DNA of 64,000 nucleotides from Lachnospiraceae bacterium. GTDB taxonomy: Bacteria > Bacillota > Clostridia > Lachnospirales > Lachnospiraceae. How positions within the stretch are numbered: position 1 is the stretch's first letter; every line of letters starts with the position of its first letter. The position numbers and the translations under genes are program-made. Of the stretch, positions 1 to 9,443 are shown piece after piece. The stretch covers positions 1 through 64,000 of the forward strand of contig JAEEIK010000097.1 of assembly GCA_016281335.1 (NCBI GenBank), read 5' to 3'. The notes under the pieces were generated by a model, which was not told the DNA's origin, searched no databases, and saw only the letters and a list, made by a program, of their open reading frames with translations.

Positions 1-1556
1 CCTATAATGAGATAGTACCCGGCCATATGAATCTGGATAAGATCACCGAAGCAGTCAAGCTTGGTGTGGCAATGGCAGGCGGTACTCCGGTTGTATTCCC
101 GGCTATCGCTGTCTGCGACGGTATCGCTATGGGACATATAGGAATGAAGTATTCCCTGGTAACCCGTGACCTTATCGCTGATTCAACCGAATGTATGGCT
201 ATGGCTCACGGATTTGACGGTCTCGTGATGATACCTAACTGTGATAAGAACGTACCCGGACTTTTAATGGCAGCTGCGCGTGTTAATATCCCTACCATAT
301 TCGTTTCCGGCGGTCCTATGCTGGCAGGACATGTGAAAGGGCGCAAGCGCAGCCTTTCATCAATGTTCGAGGCAGTAGGCGAGCTGGCTGCAGGCAAGAT
401 CACCGAAGCTGATCTGGAAGAATTTGAGGAAAAGGTATGTCCTACCTGCGGTTCCTGTTCCGGTATGTATACCGCCAACTCCATGAACTGCCTGACCGAG
501 GCTCTGGGCATGGGACTTAAGGGCAACGGTACCATCCCTGCAGTATATTCTGACAGAATAAGACTGGCTAAGCACGCCGGCATGAAGATAATGGAACTGG
601 TTGAAAAGAACATAAGACCCAGAGATATCATGACAGAGAAGGCATTTATGAATGCCCTCACCGTAGATATGGCTCTCGGCTGTTCGACCAACTCCATGCT
701 GCATCTGCCCGCTATAGCTAATGAAGCCGGCGTTGATCTGAACCTTGATATAGCAAATGAGCTTTCTGCAAAGACACCTAATCTCTGTCATCTGGCTCCC
801 GCAGGCCCTACCTATATGGAAGACCTTAACGAAGCCGGCGGTGTATATGCGGTGATGAACGAGCTTTGCAAGAAAGATCTGCTCTATACGGATCTGATTA
901 CCGTAAGCGGCAAGACAGTTGCCGAGAATATCAAAGGCTGTGTAAACCTTGATCCTGAGGTGATCAGACCTATTGACAATCCTTACAGTCCTACAGGCGG
1001 TATTGCTGTACTTAAGGGTAATCTGGCTCCGGACAGCGGTGTAGTAAAACGTTCCGCAGTAGTTCCCGAGATGATGGTACACGAAGGTCCTGCAAGGGTA
1101 TTTGACTGCGAAGAAGATGCGATCGACGCCATCAAGAGCGGAAAGATCGTTGCAGGTGATGTAGTTGTCATCAGATATGAAGGCCCTAAGGGCGGCCCCG
1201 GCATGAGAGAGATGCTGAATCCTACCTCTGCTATAGCAGGTATGGGACTCGGAAGCAGCGTGGCGCTTATCACGGACGGACGTTTCTCAGGCGCAAGCCG
1301 CGGAGCTTCCATAGGACATGTTTCTCCCGAAGCGGCTGTCGGAGGACCTATCGCCCTTGTTAAAGAAGGCGACATCATCTCCATTGATATACCTAACAAC
1401 AAGCTGGATATGAAAGTGTCAGACGAAGAGCTGGCTAAGAGAAAGGCAGAGTGGAAGCCGAAGGAGCAGAAACTGACAGGTTATCTTGCAAGATACCGTG
1501 AGCTGGTGACCAGCGGCAATAGAGGCGCGATCCTCAAAGTACCCGGGGAGGAATAA
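1..1556 (+). CDS. ilvD: dihydroxy-acid dehydratase, 5' end missing
   Basis: Dehydrates 2,3-dihydroxy-isovalerate and -methylvalerate to the 2-keto acids in valine and isoleucine synthesis, in the cytoplasm with an Fe-S cluster. The reading frame is open to the left edge and reads [13 protein letters not shown], so the methionine at 27 is internal and roughly 40 N-terminal residues lie outside the window. Visible family motifs are the cluster cysteine in NCDKNVPG, the cysteine pair in [19 protein letters not shown], and the C-terminal [15 protein letters not shown] segment. The stop lies three bases before ilvB, and the ilvB ribosome binding site (GGGGAGGAA) is inside the ilvD end, so the two are an operon. 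Family identity is very secure. Confidence 0.97.
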   Translation, partial: YNEIVPGHMNLDKITEAVKLGVAMAGGTPVVFPAIAVCDGIAMGHIGMKYSLVTRDLIADSTECMAMAHGFDGLVMIPNCDKNVPGLLMAAARVNIPTIFVSGGPMLAGHVKGRKRSLSSMFEAVGELAAGKITEADLEEFEEKVCPTCGSCSGMYTANSMNCLTEALGMGLKGNGTIPAVYSDRIRLAKHAGMKIMELVEKNIRPRDIMTEKAFMNALTVDMALGCSTNSMLHLPAIANEAGVDLNLDIANELSAKTPNLCHLAPAGPTYMEDLNEAGGVYAVMNELCKKDLLYTDLITVSGKTVAENIKGCVNLDPEVIRPIDNPYSPTGGIAVLKGNLAPDSGVVKRSAVVPEMMVHEGPARVFDCEEDAIDAIKSGKIVAGDVVVIRYEGPKGGPGMREMLNPTSAIAGMGLGSSVALITDGRFSGASRGASIGHVSPEAAVGGPIALVKEGDIISIDIPNNKLDMKVSDEELAKRKAEWKPKEQKLTGYLARYRELVTSGNRGAILKVPGEE

Positions 1557-1559
1557 GAA

Positions 1560-3266
1560 ATGGCAGCAAAAAAGATCGAAGCAATTGAAATGACCGGATC
1601 ACAGATAGTGATCGAATGTCTGAAGGAACAGGGAGTGGATACGGTATTCGGCTATCCCGGAGGAACCATACTGAATATCTATGACGAACTCTATAAACAT
1701 CAGAATGAGATAAACCATGTACTGACAAGCCATGAGCAGGGGGCTGCCCATGCAGCAGACGGTTATGCAAGAGCTACCGGCAAGGTAGGCGTATGCCTGG
1801 CTACTTCAGGTCCCGGCGCAACCAACCTGGTAACAGGCATAGCGACTGCATACATGGATTCTGTTCCTATCGTTGCCATTACCGCAAATGTGGTACTGCC
1901 CTGGCTGGGTAAGGACACCTTCCAGGAAGTTGATATCGCAGGCGTGACAATGCCTATAACCAAGCATGGTTTCATGGTAAAGGATGTTACTACGCTGGCA
2001 GATACCATAAGAAAGGCTTTTGCAATTGCTAAGAGCGGACGTCCCGGACCTGTGCTCGTGGATATCACCAAGGATGTGACTGCGGCAAAATGCATGTATA
2101 CGCCTGCTAAGCCTTATATGCTTCCCCAGGAGACCAAGTATACCCAGGCAGATCTGGAGACAGCCAAGGAACTGATACTTGAGAGCAGACGTCCCTTCAT
2201 CTATGTGGGCGGCGGCGCGATCATGAGCGGCGCTACCAAAGAGGTAGCAGAGTTTGCAAAAAAGATAGATGCTCCTGTTTGCGATTCGCTGATGGGTAAG
2301 GGCGCATATGACGGAACTGCAGATAATTACACCGGCATGATAGGTATGCACGGTACCAAGACCACCAATATCGGAGTCAGCAAGTGCGATCTGCTTATCG
2401 CTCTGGGCGCCAGATTCTCTGACCGTGTGGTAAGTAATCCCAAGACCTTTGCGCCTAAGGCAAAGATACTGCATATCGATATAGACGCAGCCGAGATCAA
2501 TAAGAATATCAAGACTACAGCCTCGGTTGTCGGAGACCTCAAAGAAGTGCTGGGCAAGCTCAACAAGATGCTTCCTGTCCAGCATCACAAGGAATGGCTG
2601 GACAAGATCAAAGAGATGAAAGAGGAGATGCCTTTAAAATATCCTCATTCAAGACTTACCTGCCCCTATATTATCGAGACTCTTTACGAAGTTACTAAAG
2701 GAAAGGCTATCATCACCACAGATGTGGGACAGCATCAGATATGGGCGGCACAGTTCTATAAATATACCGAGCCCCGCACTTTTCTTTCAAGCGGCGGCCT
2801 GGGAACAATGGGTTACGGCCTCGGCGCCTGCATAGGCGCAAAGTACGGCCGTCCCGATAAGCCGGTCATAAATATTGCCGGTGACGGCTGCTTCAGAATG
2901 AATATGAACGAGCTGGCAACAGCTTCACGCTATAAGGTACCTATCATTGAGATCATCGTTAACAACCATGTTCTCGGTATGGTGCGCCAGTGGCAGAACC
3001 TCTTCTACGGCCAGAGATATTCACAGACCGTGCTCGAAGATGCTGTAGATTATGTAAAAGTTGCCGAAGGCCTTGGCTGCGAAGCCTACAGGATCACAAA
3101 GAAAGAGGAGCTGGCTCCTATACTCAAGAAAGCATTGAAGGCTAAAGGTCCTGTGGTCCTTGACTGCGTGATAAAAGAGGACGACAAGGTTTATCCTATG
3201 GTTCCCGGAGGCCAGCCTCTCGAAGCCGTCTTTGATGACGAGGATATGAAAAACAATAAGAAATGA
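1560..3266 (+). CDS. ilvB: acetolactate synthase large (catalytic) subunit
   Basis: ThDP enzyme that condenses pyruvate with pyruvate or 2-oxobutyrate, the first common step to branched-chain amino acids. At 568 residues it has the usual length. The catalytic glutamate is E59 in LTSHEQGAAHAADGY, and the ThDP/Mg motif starts at GDG (about 441-443) and runs to the NN of VNNHVLGMVRQWQ. It follows ilvD by three bases. No small regulatory subunit (ilvN/ilvH) follows; instead the next gene, a secreted protein, overlaps the stop codon as ATGA. The regulatory subunit must be upstream, elsewhere, or absent. Confidence 0.96.
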   Translation: MAAKKIEAIEMTGSQIVIECLKEQGVDTVFGYPGGTILNIYDELYKHQNEINHVLTSHEQGAAHAADGYARATGKVGVCLATSGPGATNLVTGIATAYMDSVPIVAITANVVLPWLGKDTFQEVDIAGVTMPITKHGFMVKDVTTLADTIRKAFAIAKSGRPGPVLVDITKDVTAAKCMYTPAKPYMLPQETKYTQADLETAKELILESRRPFIYVGGGAIMSGATKEVAEFAKKIDAPVCDSLMGKGAYDGTADNYTGMIGMHGTKTTNIGVSKCDLLIALGARFSDRVVSNPKTFAPKAKILHIDIDAAEINKNIKTTASVVGDLKEVLGKLNKMLPVQHHKEWLDKIKEMKEEMPLKYPHSRLTCPYIIETLYEVTKGKAIITTDVGQHQIWAAQFYKYTEPRTFLSSGGLGTMGYGLGACIGAKYGRPDKPVINIAGDGCFRMNMNELATASRYKVPIIEIIVNNHVLGMVRQWQNLFYGQRYSQTVLEDAVDYVKVAEGLGCEAYRITKKEELAPILKKALKAKGPVVLDCVIKEDDKVYPMVPGGQPLEAVFDDEDMKNNKK

Positions 3267-6200
3267 TAAATACCCGTTTTAAAAGATTACTATCAATGCT
3301 GATGTGCGTGGTGATGTGTGTTACATCTCCATGCACGTCAGTTTTTGCGTATACGGATTTTGTTGAAGAAGAAATATTCGAAGACGTTGATGAGGAAATA
3401 TGGGACAGCTTCCCGGAAGAAGAAAGCAGCAACGAAGAACTTCTGGAAGGATATATGCTTCAGGAAGCGGAAGCTATCGTAAATGAGAGCAAAGAAGAAA
3501 TGATCCGGGAAGAAGTCGGCGACGTATATGTTGAGCGCGGGGTATTATTATCAGGATATGAAAGGTTCTTTTATGATGCTCTGAAAGAAAAAATCAAGCT
3601 CGTAGCTAAAGGAAAACTTTCTTATACAAAGTTTTACATTCCTTTGCCTGAAAGTCTTAGAAAAGATTACACTGCCGAAATGCTCGGAGTAAGCAAACTG
3701 TATGAAAACGGTAGTATTACAGCCGAAGCTGAAAATGCAATGAAGGGACAATTGTATTTAGATTTCAAGAAAATTGTTCGCAGCCTGATGATGGATATGC
3801 CCTATGAACTGTATTGGTTTGATAAAGTAAAAGGTTATGGTTTTCTTCGGGATGTGACTTACAAACATAAGATTCAAAATGGTGTTGAATCTCTGAGTTA
3901 TTCTAATCCGAGTGACTATGAAGAACCTTGTTGGCGCATATACTTTTATGTATCAAGGGATTACAGTGTTAGCGGAAAACAGGAGACATGCGATTTTAAT
4001 ACTACACTCGCTCAAAAAGCAGCAAAAGCGGCAGCAAAAGCGGCAGAAGATGTTCTTCATGTTGCAGAAAGTGTTTCCAGCGATTATGCGAAATTATGCG
4101 AATATCGAAAGTTGATAAAAAACTACTCCGGATATAATAGTGAAGCGGCAAATACCAGTAAATATCCGTACGGTGATCCATGGCAAATGATACATGTCTT
4201 TGATGATGATCCAACTACTAAAGTCGTCTGTGAGGGTTTTTCCAAAGCATTTAAATTCATGTGTGATATATCTTCGTTTGCAGGTGATATTGATTGTTCA
4301 CTTGTAAGTGGTTTTATGGGAACAAAACCCTACAATCCGGAAGATTCACGTAGTACTCCTGGTTCACATATGTGGAATAATTTACGCATGGAAGACGGGA
4401 AGATATATTTAATTGACGTGACAAATGCAGGATCCGATTATGCTGCCAATTTTTTAGGAGGTGCAGAATACAGATCAAATATTATATATCCAAAGACATC
4501 AGATGCTGATGGTTCTTATACAACTAACGCATATTCATGTGGGGGATACTATTATTATTTCGATAAGCTAACTATGAATCTATATGATGATAGTGAATTA
4601 ATATACAATACTGTTCACTATAATTCGGATAATATTAAATATACTTGCAATGTAACGCTTTCAATGAACTATGCAGAAGGTGGGAGAAAACTTGTAAGTG
4701 TCTATAAAAATGAAGATGCAAAAGAGAAATTACTTGCTGAGAAGCCCATAAGAAAAGGCTATGCTTTTGAAGGATGGTATACGATAAGCGATAATCGTAT
4801 ATCCCTTGATGATCTCCCTCAAGTTGTAGTCAGCGAAAACAATTGTATTTTCTGCGCGAAGTGGCGAGAACTGGACAAATATCCGGTAACCGCTCATTTG
4901 GAGAAAGGAGCCTTTTCAGATGGTAGCATAATAAAAACTGAACTAATGTATGCAGGCTTACCTTTTTATGAGGCTTTTGAAGTACCGATACTTGATCACT
5001 ATAGTTTTACAGGATGGTATATAGATGAAAGTTGTAGTGCTAATTCTTTAATAAAAGAAAATGAACTGTTTGAGATCGAAAAAAGCAGAGATATTTATGC
5101 AGGGTGGAAAATAAAACGTTATTCGTTAACACTTAAGCTTAATGGCGGCGAATTCTCCAATGGTTCAACAAAAGATCTAAGCATTACCTATAATGCCCTC
5201 ACCAGTTTGTCGAATCCCTCAAAATATATACCGTTGAGGGCCGGCTATGATTTTGAGGGCTGGTATACGGATCAGACAGAAGGAGAACTCTATGATATAT
5301 CACAACCCATAACAAAGAGTATAACTCTATATGCGCATTGGAAAATCAAGCAGGTTATCAATCACGACGATGACGATGTCAGCGAAAATAAAACGACTAC
5401 CCCCAGCGAGAATGAGACAGAACAGCCCGAACAGCCGGTAAAACCTGACATACCCGATATTCCCGATAAACCTGAAACAGTCAGCGTGAATGGATTTTAT
5501 GCCTGCTTTGATGAAGCGGGCATGTATAAGGACGGCATCGGAAATTATCATATAGAATACGCCGGAAGCAAGCTGAGTCCTCATGTCTGTGTTTATGATA
5601 ATAAAAAGCTGCTTACGGAAGGCGTGGATTACAGCGTTAAATATGTCAATAATCTGAATGCATATGAAAAGAGCGGTAAACCGGCATATGCCGAGATAAG
5701 AGGGAAAGCAAATTTAAGCGGTTCATATAAGCTGTACTTTTTGATAGACCGGAAAGATATAAACGAAGTCGTAAGCGGAAATCTTTGTGTAAGGGAAGGA
5801 CAGGTAGCCAAGGCGGATCCTGTGCTGATGCATAACGGAAAGAAACTGAACAAAAAGAAAGACTACTCTCTGGTAATAAAAGGAAATACAGCAGAATTTG
5901 CGGGTAAGGGAAATTACCGCGGCAATATGAGTCTTCCTTTGGAGGTGCTGAGTGCTTCCGAATACAGTGAAAGAGCAATAAAAGTAAAGTTAAACGCGAC
6001 TTCCTTCAGCTATGACGGAAGCGAAAAAACGCTTAAAGATAAAAGCAATATTACAGTCATTGATAAAAACGGCCGCTACGCCGACTATGCAGTCTCTTAT
6101 TCAGCTAATGTAAATGCAGGTACCGTAAAAGTCACTATATGCGGCATAGGCAAAAACCACGGCTTCGCCAAAAAGACTTTCAGGATCAAACCCTGCAAAG

Positions 6201-6985
6201 TAAAAGGCAGTGATTCCTTTAAGATAAGATATCCCGAAAAGCTCAGCTACAGAAACGGCGGAACGAAGCCTGAAGCTATAAGCGTAAATTGCGTAGCTAC
6301 AGGGGAGATCCTTACGGAAGGAAAAGATTATAAGTTAAAGTATTCGAACTATAAAAAATGTGGGACAGCTAAAGTAAAGATCACTTTCAAAGGGAATTAT
6401 AAAGGCTCGGCATACCCTGTACTTAAATATACCATCACAAAATGTGATCTTAAAGACGCAAGAGTATATGCCGGGGATATGACATATACAAAACCCGGAA
6501 TATACTGCCCGCGTGTTGCCCTTGCAGTAGAAGGCAGTTTTGTTAGTCCGAAAGAGTACAGGCTTGAATATATGGACGACTTAAAGACGGAGGAACCTGT
6601 CTTAAATCTGGCGCTCAGCCTTACGGCAAAGGAGAAAAACTACAGCGGCAGCACAGGTAGCATCAGCTACAATATAGTAAGCAATGGGATAGATATCAAC
6701 AAAGCCAGGATAGTCTTTGCAAAAGGAACTGATAAACAGTCTTACGAGGGCAGGGGAGAACGAGTCACACTTGTGCCCGGTAAAGACTTCAAGCTAAAGA
6801 TCAACAAGTATATACAGATAGATGATGCCGCAGAGCTTGAGAATAATTTCAATTTTATCTATACGGATAATATGAAGAAAGGAACAGCATATATAATAGT
6901 TGTGCCTAAGACAGATAAATATACAGGACTTACGATTGGTAAATTCAAAATAAAGGCGGCTGATGTAAAGGATCTTATTGAATAA
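3263..6985 (+). CDS. secreted transglutaminase-like protein with InlB-type repeats
   Basis: A 1240-residue exported protein. Residues 1-30 are a signal peptide (basic MINTRFKRL, hydrophobic core, VFA), followed by an acidic E/D-rich stretch. Residues about 315-395 form a transglutaminase-like core with a plausible Cys-His-Asp triad: C323 (VVCEGF), H369 (GSHMWN) and D385 (IDVTNAG). Three InlB-type beta-grasp repeats follow, marked by GYAFEGWYT, HYSFTGWY and GYDFEGWYT, then an acidic/proline linker with VSENK, then about five Ig-like or MBG-like repeats marked by EGKDY and GKGNYKGS-type motifs. No sortase motif is present. The start overlaps the ilvB stop (ATGA) and lacks a strong ribosome binding site, so translation is probably coupled. 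The part from about 3.6 to 5.3 kb is visibly more AT-rich than the rest. Whether it crosslinks, hydrolyses or only binds is unknown. Confidence 0.85.
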   Translation: MINTRFKRLLSMLMCVVMCVTSPCTSVFAYTDFVEEEIFEDVDEEIWDSFPEEESSNEELLEGYMLQEAEAIVNESKEEMIREEVGDVYVERGVLLSGYERFFYDALKEKIKLVAKGKLSYTKFYIPLPESLRKDYTAEMLGVSKLYENGSITAEAENAMKGQLYLDFKKIVRSLMMDMPYELYWFDKVKGYGFLRDVTYKHKIQNGVESLSYSNPSDYEEPCWRIYFYVSRDYSVSGKQETCDFNTTLAQKAAKAAAKAAEDVLHVAESVSSDYAKLCEYRKLIKNYSGYNSEAANTSKYPYGDPWQMIHVFDDDPTTKVVCEGFSKAFKFMCDISSFAGDIDCSLVSGFMGTKPYNPEDSRSTPGSHMWNNLRMEDGKIYLIDVTNAGSDYAANFLGGAEYRSNIIYPKTSDADGSYTTNAYSCGGYYYYFDKLTMNLYDDSELIYNTVHYNSDNIKYTCNVTLSMNYAEGGRKLVSVYKNEDAKEKLLAEKPIRKGYAFEGWYTISDNRISLDDLPQVVVSENNCIFCAKWRELDKYPVTAHLEKGAFSDGSIIKTELMYAGLPFYEAFEVPILDHYSFTGWYIDESCSANSLIKENELFEIEKSRDIYAGWKIKRYSLTLKLNGGEFSNGSTKDLSITYNALTSLSNPSKYIPLRAGYDFEGWYTDQTEGELYDISQPITKSITLYAHWKIKQVINHDDDDVSENKTTTPSENETEQPEQPVKPDIPDIPDKPETVSVNGFYACFDEAGMYKDGIGNYHIEYAGSKLSPHVCVYDNKKLLTEGVDYSVKYVNNLNAYEKSGKPAYAEIRGKANLSGSYKLYFLIDRKDINEVVSGNLCVREGQVAKADPVLMHNGKKLNKKKDYSLVIKGNTAEFAGKGNYRGNMSLPLEVLSASEYSERAIKVKLNATSFSYDGSEKTLKDKSNITVIDKNGRYADYAVSYSANVNAGTVKVTICGIGKNHGFAKKTFRIKPCKVKGSDSFKIRYPEKLSYRNGGTKPEAISVNCVATGEILTEGKDYKLKYSNYKKCGTAKVKITFKGNYKGSAYPVLKYTITKCDLKDARVYAGDMTYTKPGIYCPRVALAVEGSFVSPKEYRLEYMDDLKTEEPVLNLALSLTAKEKNYSGSTGSISYNIVSNGIDINKARIVFAKGTDKQSYEGRGERVTLVPGKDFKLKINKYIQIDDAAELENNFNFIYTDNMKKGTAYIIVVPKTDKYTGLTIGKFKIKAADVKDLIE

Positions 6986-6994
6986 AGCTCCGGG

Positions 6995-7023
6995 TTGACG
7001 TGAGACTGAATTGTGTATATAAT
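6995..7023 (+). promoter_or_regulatory. sigma-A promoter for serC-serA
   Basis: TTGACG at 6995-7000 and TATAAT at 7018-7023 with a 17-base spacer. It lies just after the stop of the secreted protein and about 60 bases before the serC start. Confidence 0.85.
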
Positions 7024-7086
7024 CAATATCTGTTTTGACAGATAAAAATGGGATGATTCCCGAAATAATAAACGGAGGATAAGGAA

Positions 7087-8169
7087 ATGGGAAGAGTTTA
7101 TAATTTTTCCGCAGGCCCGGCTGTACTGCCGGAGGAAGTATTAAGAGAAGCAGCTGATGAGATGATGGACTACAGAGGCTGTGGCATGTCCGTTATGGAG
7201 ATGAGTCACCGCTCAAAGGTATATGATGACATCATCAAAACTGCAGAGGCTGATTTAAGAAGTCTTCTTAGCATACCCGATGATTATGAGGTAATGTTCC
7301 TGCAGGGCGGCGCAAGCCAGCAGTTTGCCATGATCCCCATGAACCTTATGAAGAATAAAGTGGCTGATTACATCGTAACAGGCCAGTGGGCAAAGAAAGC
7401 ATACCAGGAAGCTCAGATCTACGGTAAAGCCAATAAGATCGCATCCAGCGAGGACAAGACTTTCTCTTATATCCCCGATTGCTCCGATCTGCCCATTTCT
7501 CCCGATGCAGACTATGTCTACATCTGCGAGAACAACACTATCTACGGAACCAAGTTCAAGACTCTGCCCAATACCAAAGGCAAGACTCTGGTATCTGACG
7601 TATCTTCCTGCTTCTTAAGTGAGCCCATGGATGTTACAAAGTACGGTGTAGTATACGGCGGCGTACAGAAGAACATCGGACCTGCAGGTGTGGTCATTGT
7701 TATAATGAAGAAAGAACTGATCACCGAGGATGTACTTCCCGGAACACCGACCATGCTGAAATATAAGACACATGCAGATGCGCAGTCTCTTTACAATACG
7801 CCTCCCGCATACGGCATCTATATCTGCGGTAAGGTATTCAAGTGGATCCAGAAGATGGGCGGACTTGAGGCAATGAAGAAACATAACGAAGAAAAGGCTA
7901 AGATCCTTTATGATTTCCTTGATGAGAGCTCACTTTTCAAGGGAACTGTTGTAAAGGAAGACAGATCACTGATGAACGTTCCTTTTGTTACAGGTAACGA
8001 AGAGCTGGATGCCAAGTTTGTTAAGGAATCTAAGGCTGCAGGCCTTGAGAACCTTAAGGGTCACAGAAGCGTTGGCGGCATGAGAGCAAGTATCTACAAT
8101 GCTATGCCTACCGAAGGTGTAAAGGCTCTGGTTGAGTTCATGAAAAAGTTTGAGATGGAGAATAAATAA
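7087..8169 (+). CDS. serC: phosphoserine aminotransferase
   Basis: PLP enzyme that transaminates 3-phosphohydroxypyruvate to phosphoserine in serine synthesis; homologues also act in PLP synthesis. The 360-residue length is typical. The N-terminus RVYNFSAGPAVLPEEVL is the family signature, and the PLP-binding lysine is K195 in GGVQKNIGPAG. GGAGG at 7074-7078 is a good ribosome binding site for the ATG at 7087. serA follows after 12 bases, so the first two steps of the phosphorylated serine pathway are co-transcribed. The third enzyme, serB, is not in the window. Confidence 0.97.
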   Translation: MGRVYNFSAGPAVLPEEVLREAADEMMDYRGCGMSVMEMSHRSKVYDDIIKTAEADLRSLLSIPDDYEVMFLQGGASQQFAMIPMNLMKNKVADYIVTGQWAKKAYQEAQIYGKANKIASSEDKTFSYIPDCSDLPISPDADYVYICENNTIYGTKFKTLPNTKGKTLVSDVSSCFLSEPMDVTKYGVVYGGVQKNIGPAGVVIVIMKKELITEDVLPGTPTMLKYKTHADAQSLYNTPPAYGIYICGKVFKWIQKMGGLEAMKKHNEEKAKILYDFLDESSLFKGTVVKEDRSLMNVPFVTGNEELDAKFVKESKAAGLENLKGHRSVGGMRASIYNAMPTEGVKALVEFMKKFEMENK

Positions 8170-8181
8170 GGAGATAAGAAA

Positions 8182-9348
8182 ATGGCATTCAAATATAACT
8201 GCCTTAACCCCATTGCAGCGGTAGGGCTTAATAATTTCAGCGATAAGTATGTAAAAACAGAGGATGTTAACGAGGCTGATGCCATCCTGGTCAGAAGCGC
8301 GGTAATGCATGAAATGGAGCTGCCCGCTTCACTTAAGGGTGTAGCCAGAGCAGGCGCAGGCGTAAACAATATCCCTCTTGATAAGTGCGCAGAGAAGGGT
8401 ATCGTAGTATTCAATACCCCCGGCGCCAATGCAAATGCCGTTAAGGAGCTGGTTATCGCTGGTATGCTTTTAGCAGCCAGAGATATAATCGGCGGCGTTG
8501 AATGGGCAAGGAGCGATGCTTCCGATGAGAATATCGCAAAGACTGCCGAGAAAGAAAAGAAGAAATTCGCAGGAACCGAGATAGAAGGCAAGAAGCTCGG
8601 TATCATCGGTCTCGGCGCTATCGGTGTAAAGGTGGCAAATGCAGCAAAGCATCTTGGCATGGAAGTATACGGCTATGATCCTTATATCTCCGTAAATGCC
8701 GCATGGAACTTAAGCCGTGACGTTAAGCATGTGCTTGATGTTAACGAGATATACAAAGAGTGTGATTATATCACGATTCACGTTCCTCTGATGGATGCTA
8801 CTAAGGGCATGATCAACAAGGAAGCCATCGATATGATGAAGGAAGGCGTAGTGATCCTTAACTTTGCAAGGGATCTGCTCTGCGATGAGCCCGCTGTACT
8901 TGAGGGCATCAAGGCAGGCAAGATCAGAAAGTATGTTTCCGACTTTGCAAATCCCACAACCGCAGGACAGGAAGGCGTGATCCTTATGCCTCACCTCGGA
9001 GCTTCCACGGAAGAAGCAGAAGACAACTGCGCGGTAATGGCTGTACAGCAGCTGGTTGATTTCCTTGAGAACGGAAATATCAAGAACAGCGTTAACTATC
9101 CCAATGTGGATATGGGCGTGTGCGCAACAAAGGGCAGGGTTGCAGTCTGCCATAAGAACGAAGCTAACATGATCACACAGTTCACCGCTGTAATGGGTGC
9201 TGCAGGCATCAACATCGACAACATGATGAACAAGTCCAAGGGTGAGTATGCTTATACTCTGATGGATACCGACAGTGAGGTACCTGCTGATATAGTTGAG
9301 AAGCTCGAAAAGGCCGAGGGCGTTATCAAGGTTAGAGTGATCAAGTAA
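8182..9348 (+). CDS. serA: D-3-phosphoglycerate dehydrogenase with ACT domain
   Basis: NAD-dependent oxidation of 3-phosphoglycerate, the committing step to serine. The 388-residue protein has an N-terminal substrate domain, a Rossmann NAD fold with GIIGLGAIG near residue 140, the catalytic region NFARDLL and HLGASTEEAE, and a short C-terminal ACT-like domain (about 318-388), which in this family usually binds serine for feedback control. It is a compact type without the long intervening domain of some bacterial SerA proteins. A strong terminator follows. Confidence 0.96.
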   Translation: MAFKYNCLNPIAAVGLNNFSDKYVKTEDVNEADAILVRSAVMHEMELPASLKGVARAGAGVNNIPLDKCAEKGIVVFNTPGANANAVKELVIAGMLLAARDIIGGVEWARSDASDENIAKTAEKEKKKFAGTEIEGKKLGIIGLGAIGVKVANAAKHLGMEVYGYDPYISVNAAWNLSRDVKHVLDVNEIYKECDYITIHVPLMDATKGMINKEAIDMMKEGVVILNFARDLLCDEPAVLEGIKAGKIRKYVSDFANPTTAGQEGVILMPHLGASTEEAEDNCAVMAVQQLVDFLENGNIKNSVNYPNVDMGVCATKGRVAVCHKNEANMITQFTAVMGAAGINIDNMMNKSKGEYAYTLMDTDSEVPADIVEKLEKAEGVIKVRVIK

Positions 9349-9360
9349 GATGAGAGAAGG

Positions 9361-9387
9361 GCCTCCGCTTAGGCGGAGGCTTTTTTT
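9361..9387 (+). terminator. intrinsic terminator after serA
   Basis: Perfect 8-bp stem GCCTCCGC/GCGGAGGC with a four-base loop, then seven T. Confidence 0.95.
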
Positions 9388-9394
9388 ACGCTTA

Positions 9395-9423
9395 TGGACA
9401 TAGACATAAGAAAGAATTATAAT
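9395..9423 (+). promoter_or_regulatory. sigma-A promoter for the lipoprotein/CAP/cellulase group
   Basis: TGGACA at 9395-9400 and TATAAT at 9418-9423, spacer 17. It follows the serA terminator directly, and no terminator is seen until after the cellulase gene, so it may drive all three genes. Confidence 0.75.
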
Positions 9424-9443
9424 ATCGGGAGGAGGTGACGGAG

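Noticed and set aside
360-1082. 240-codon minus-strand frame opposite ilvD
   Set aside because: No ribosome binding site or recognisable protein; codon bias of the highly conserved ilvD leaves the frame open.
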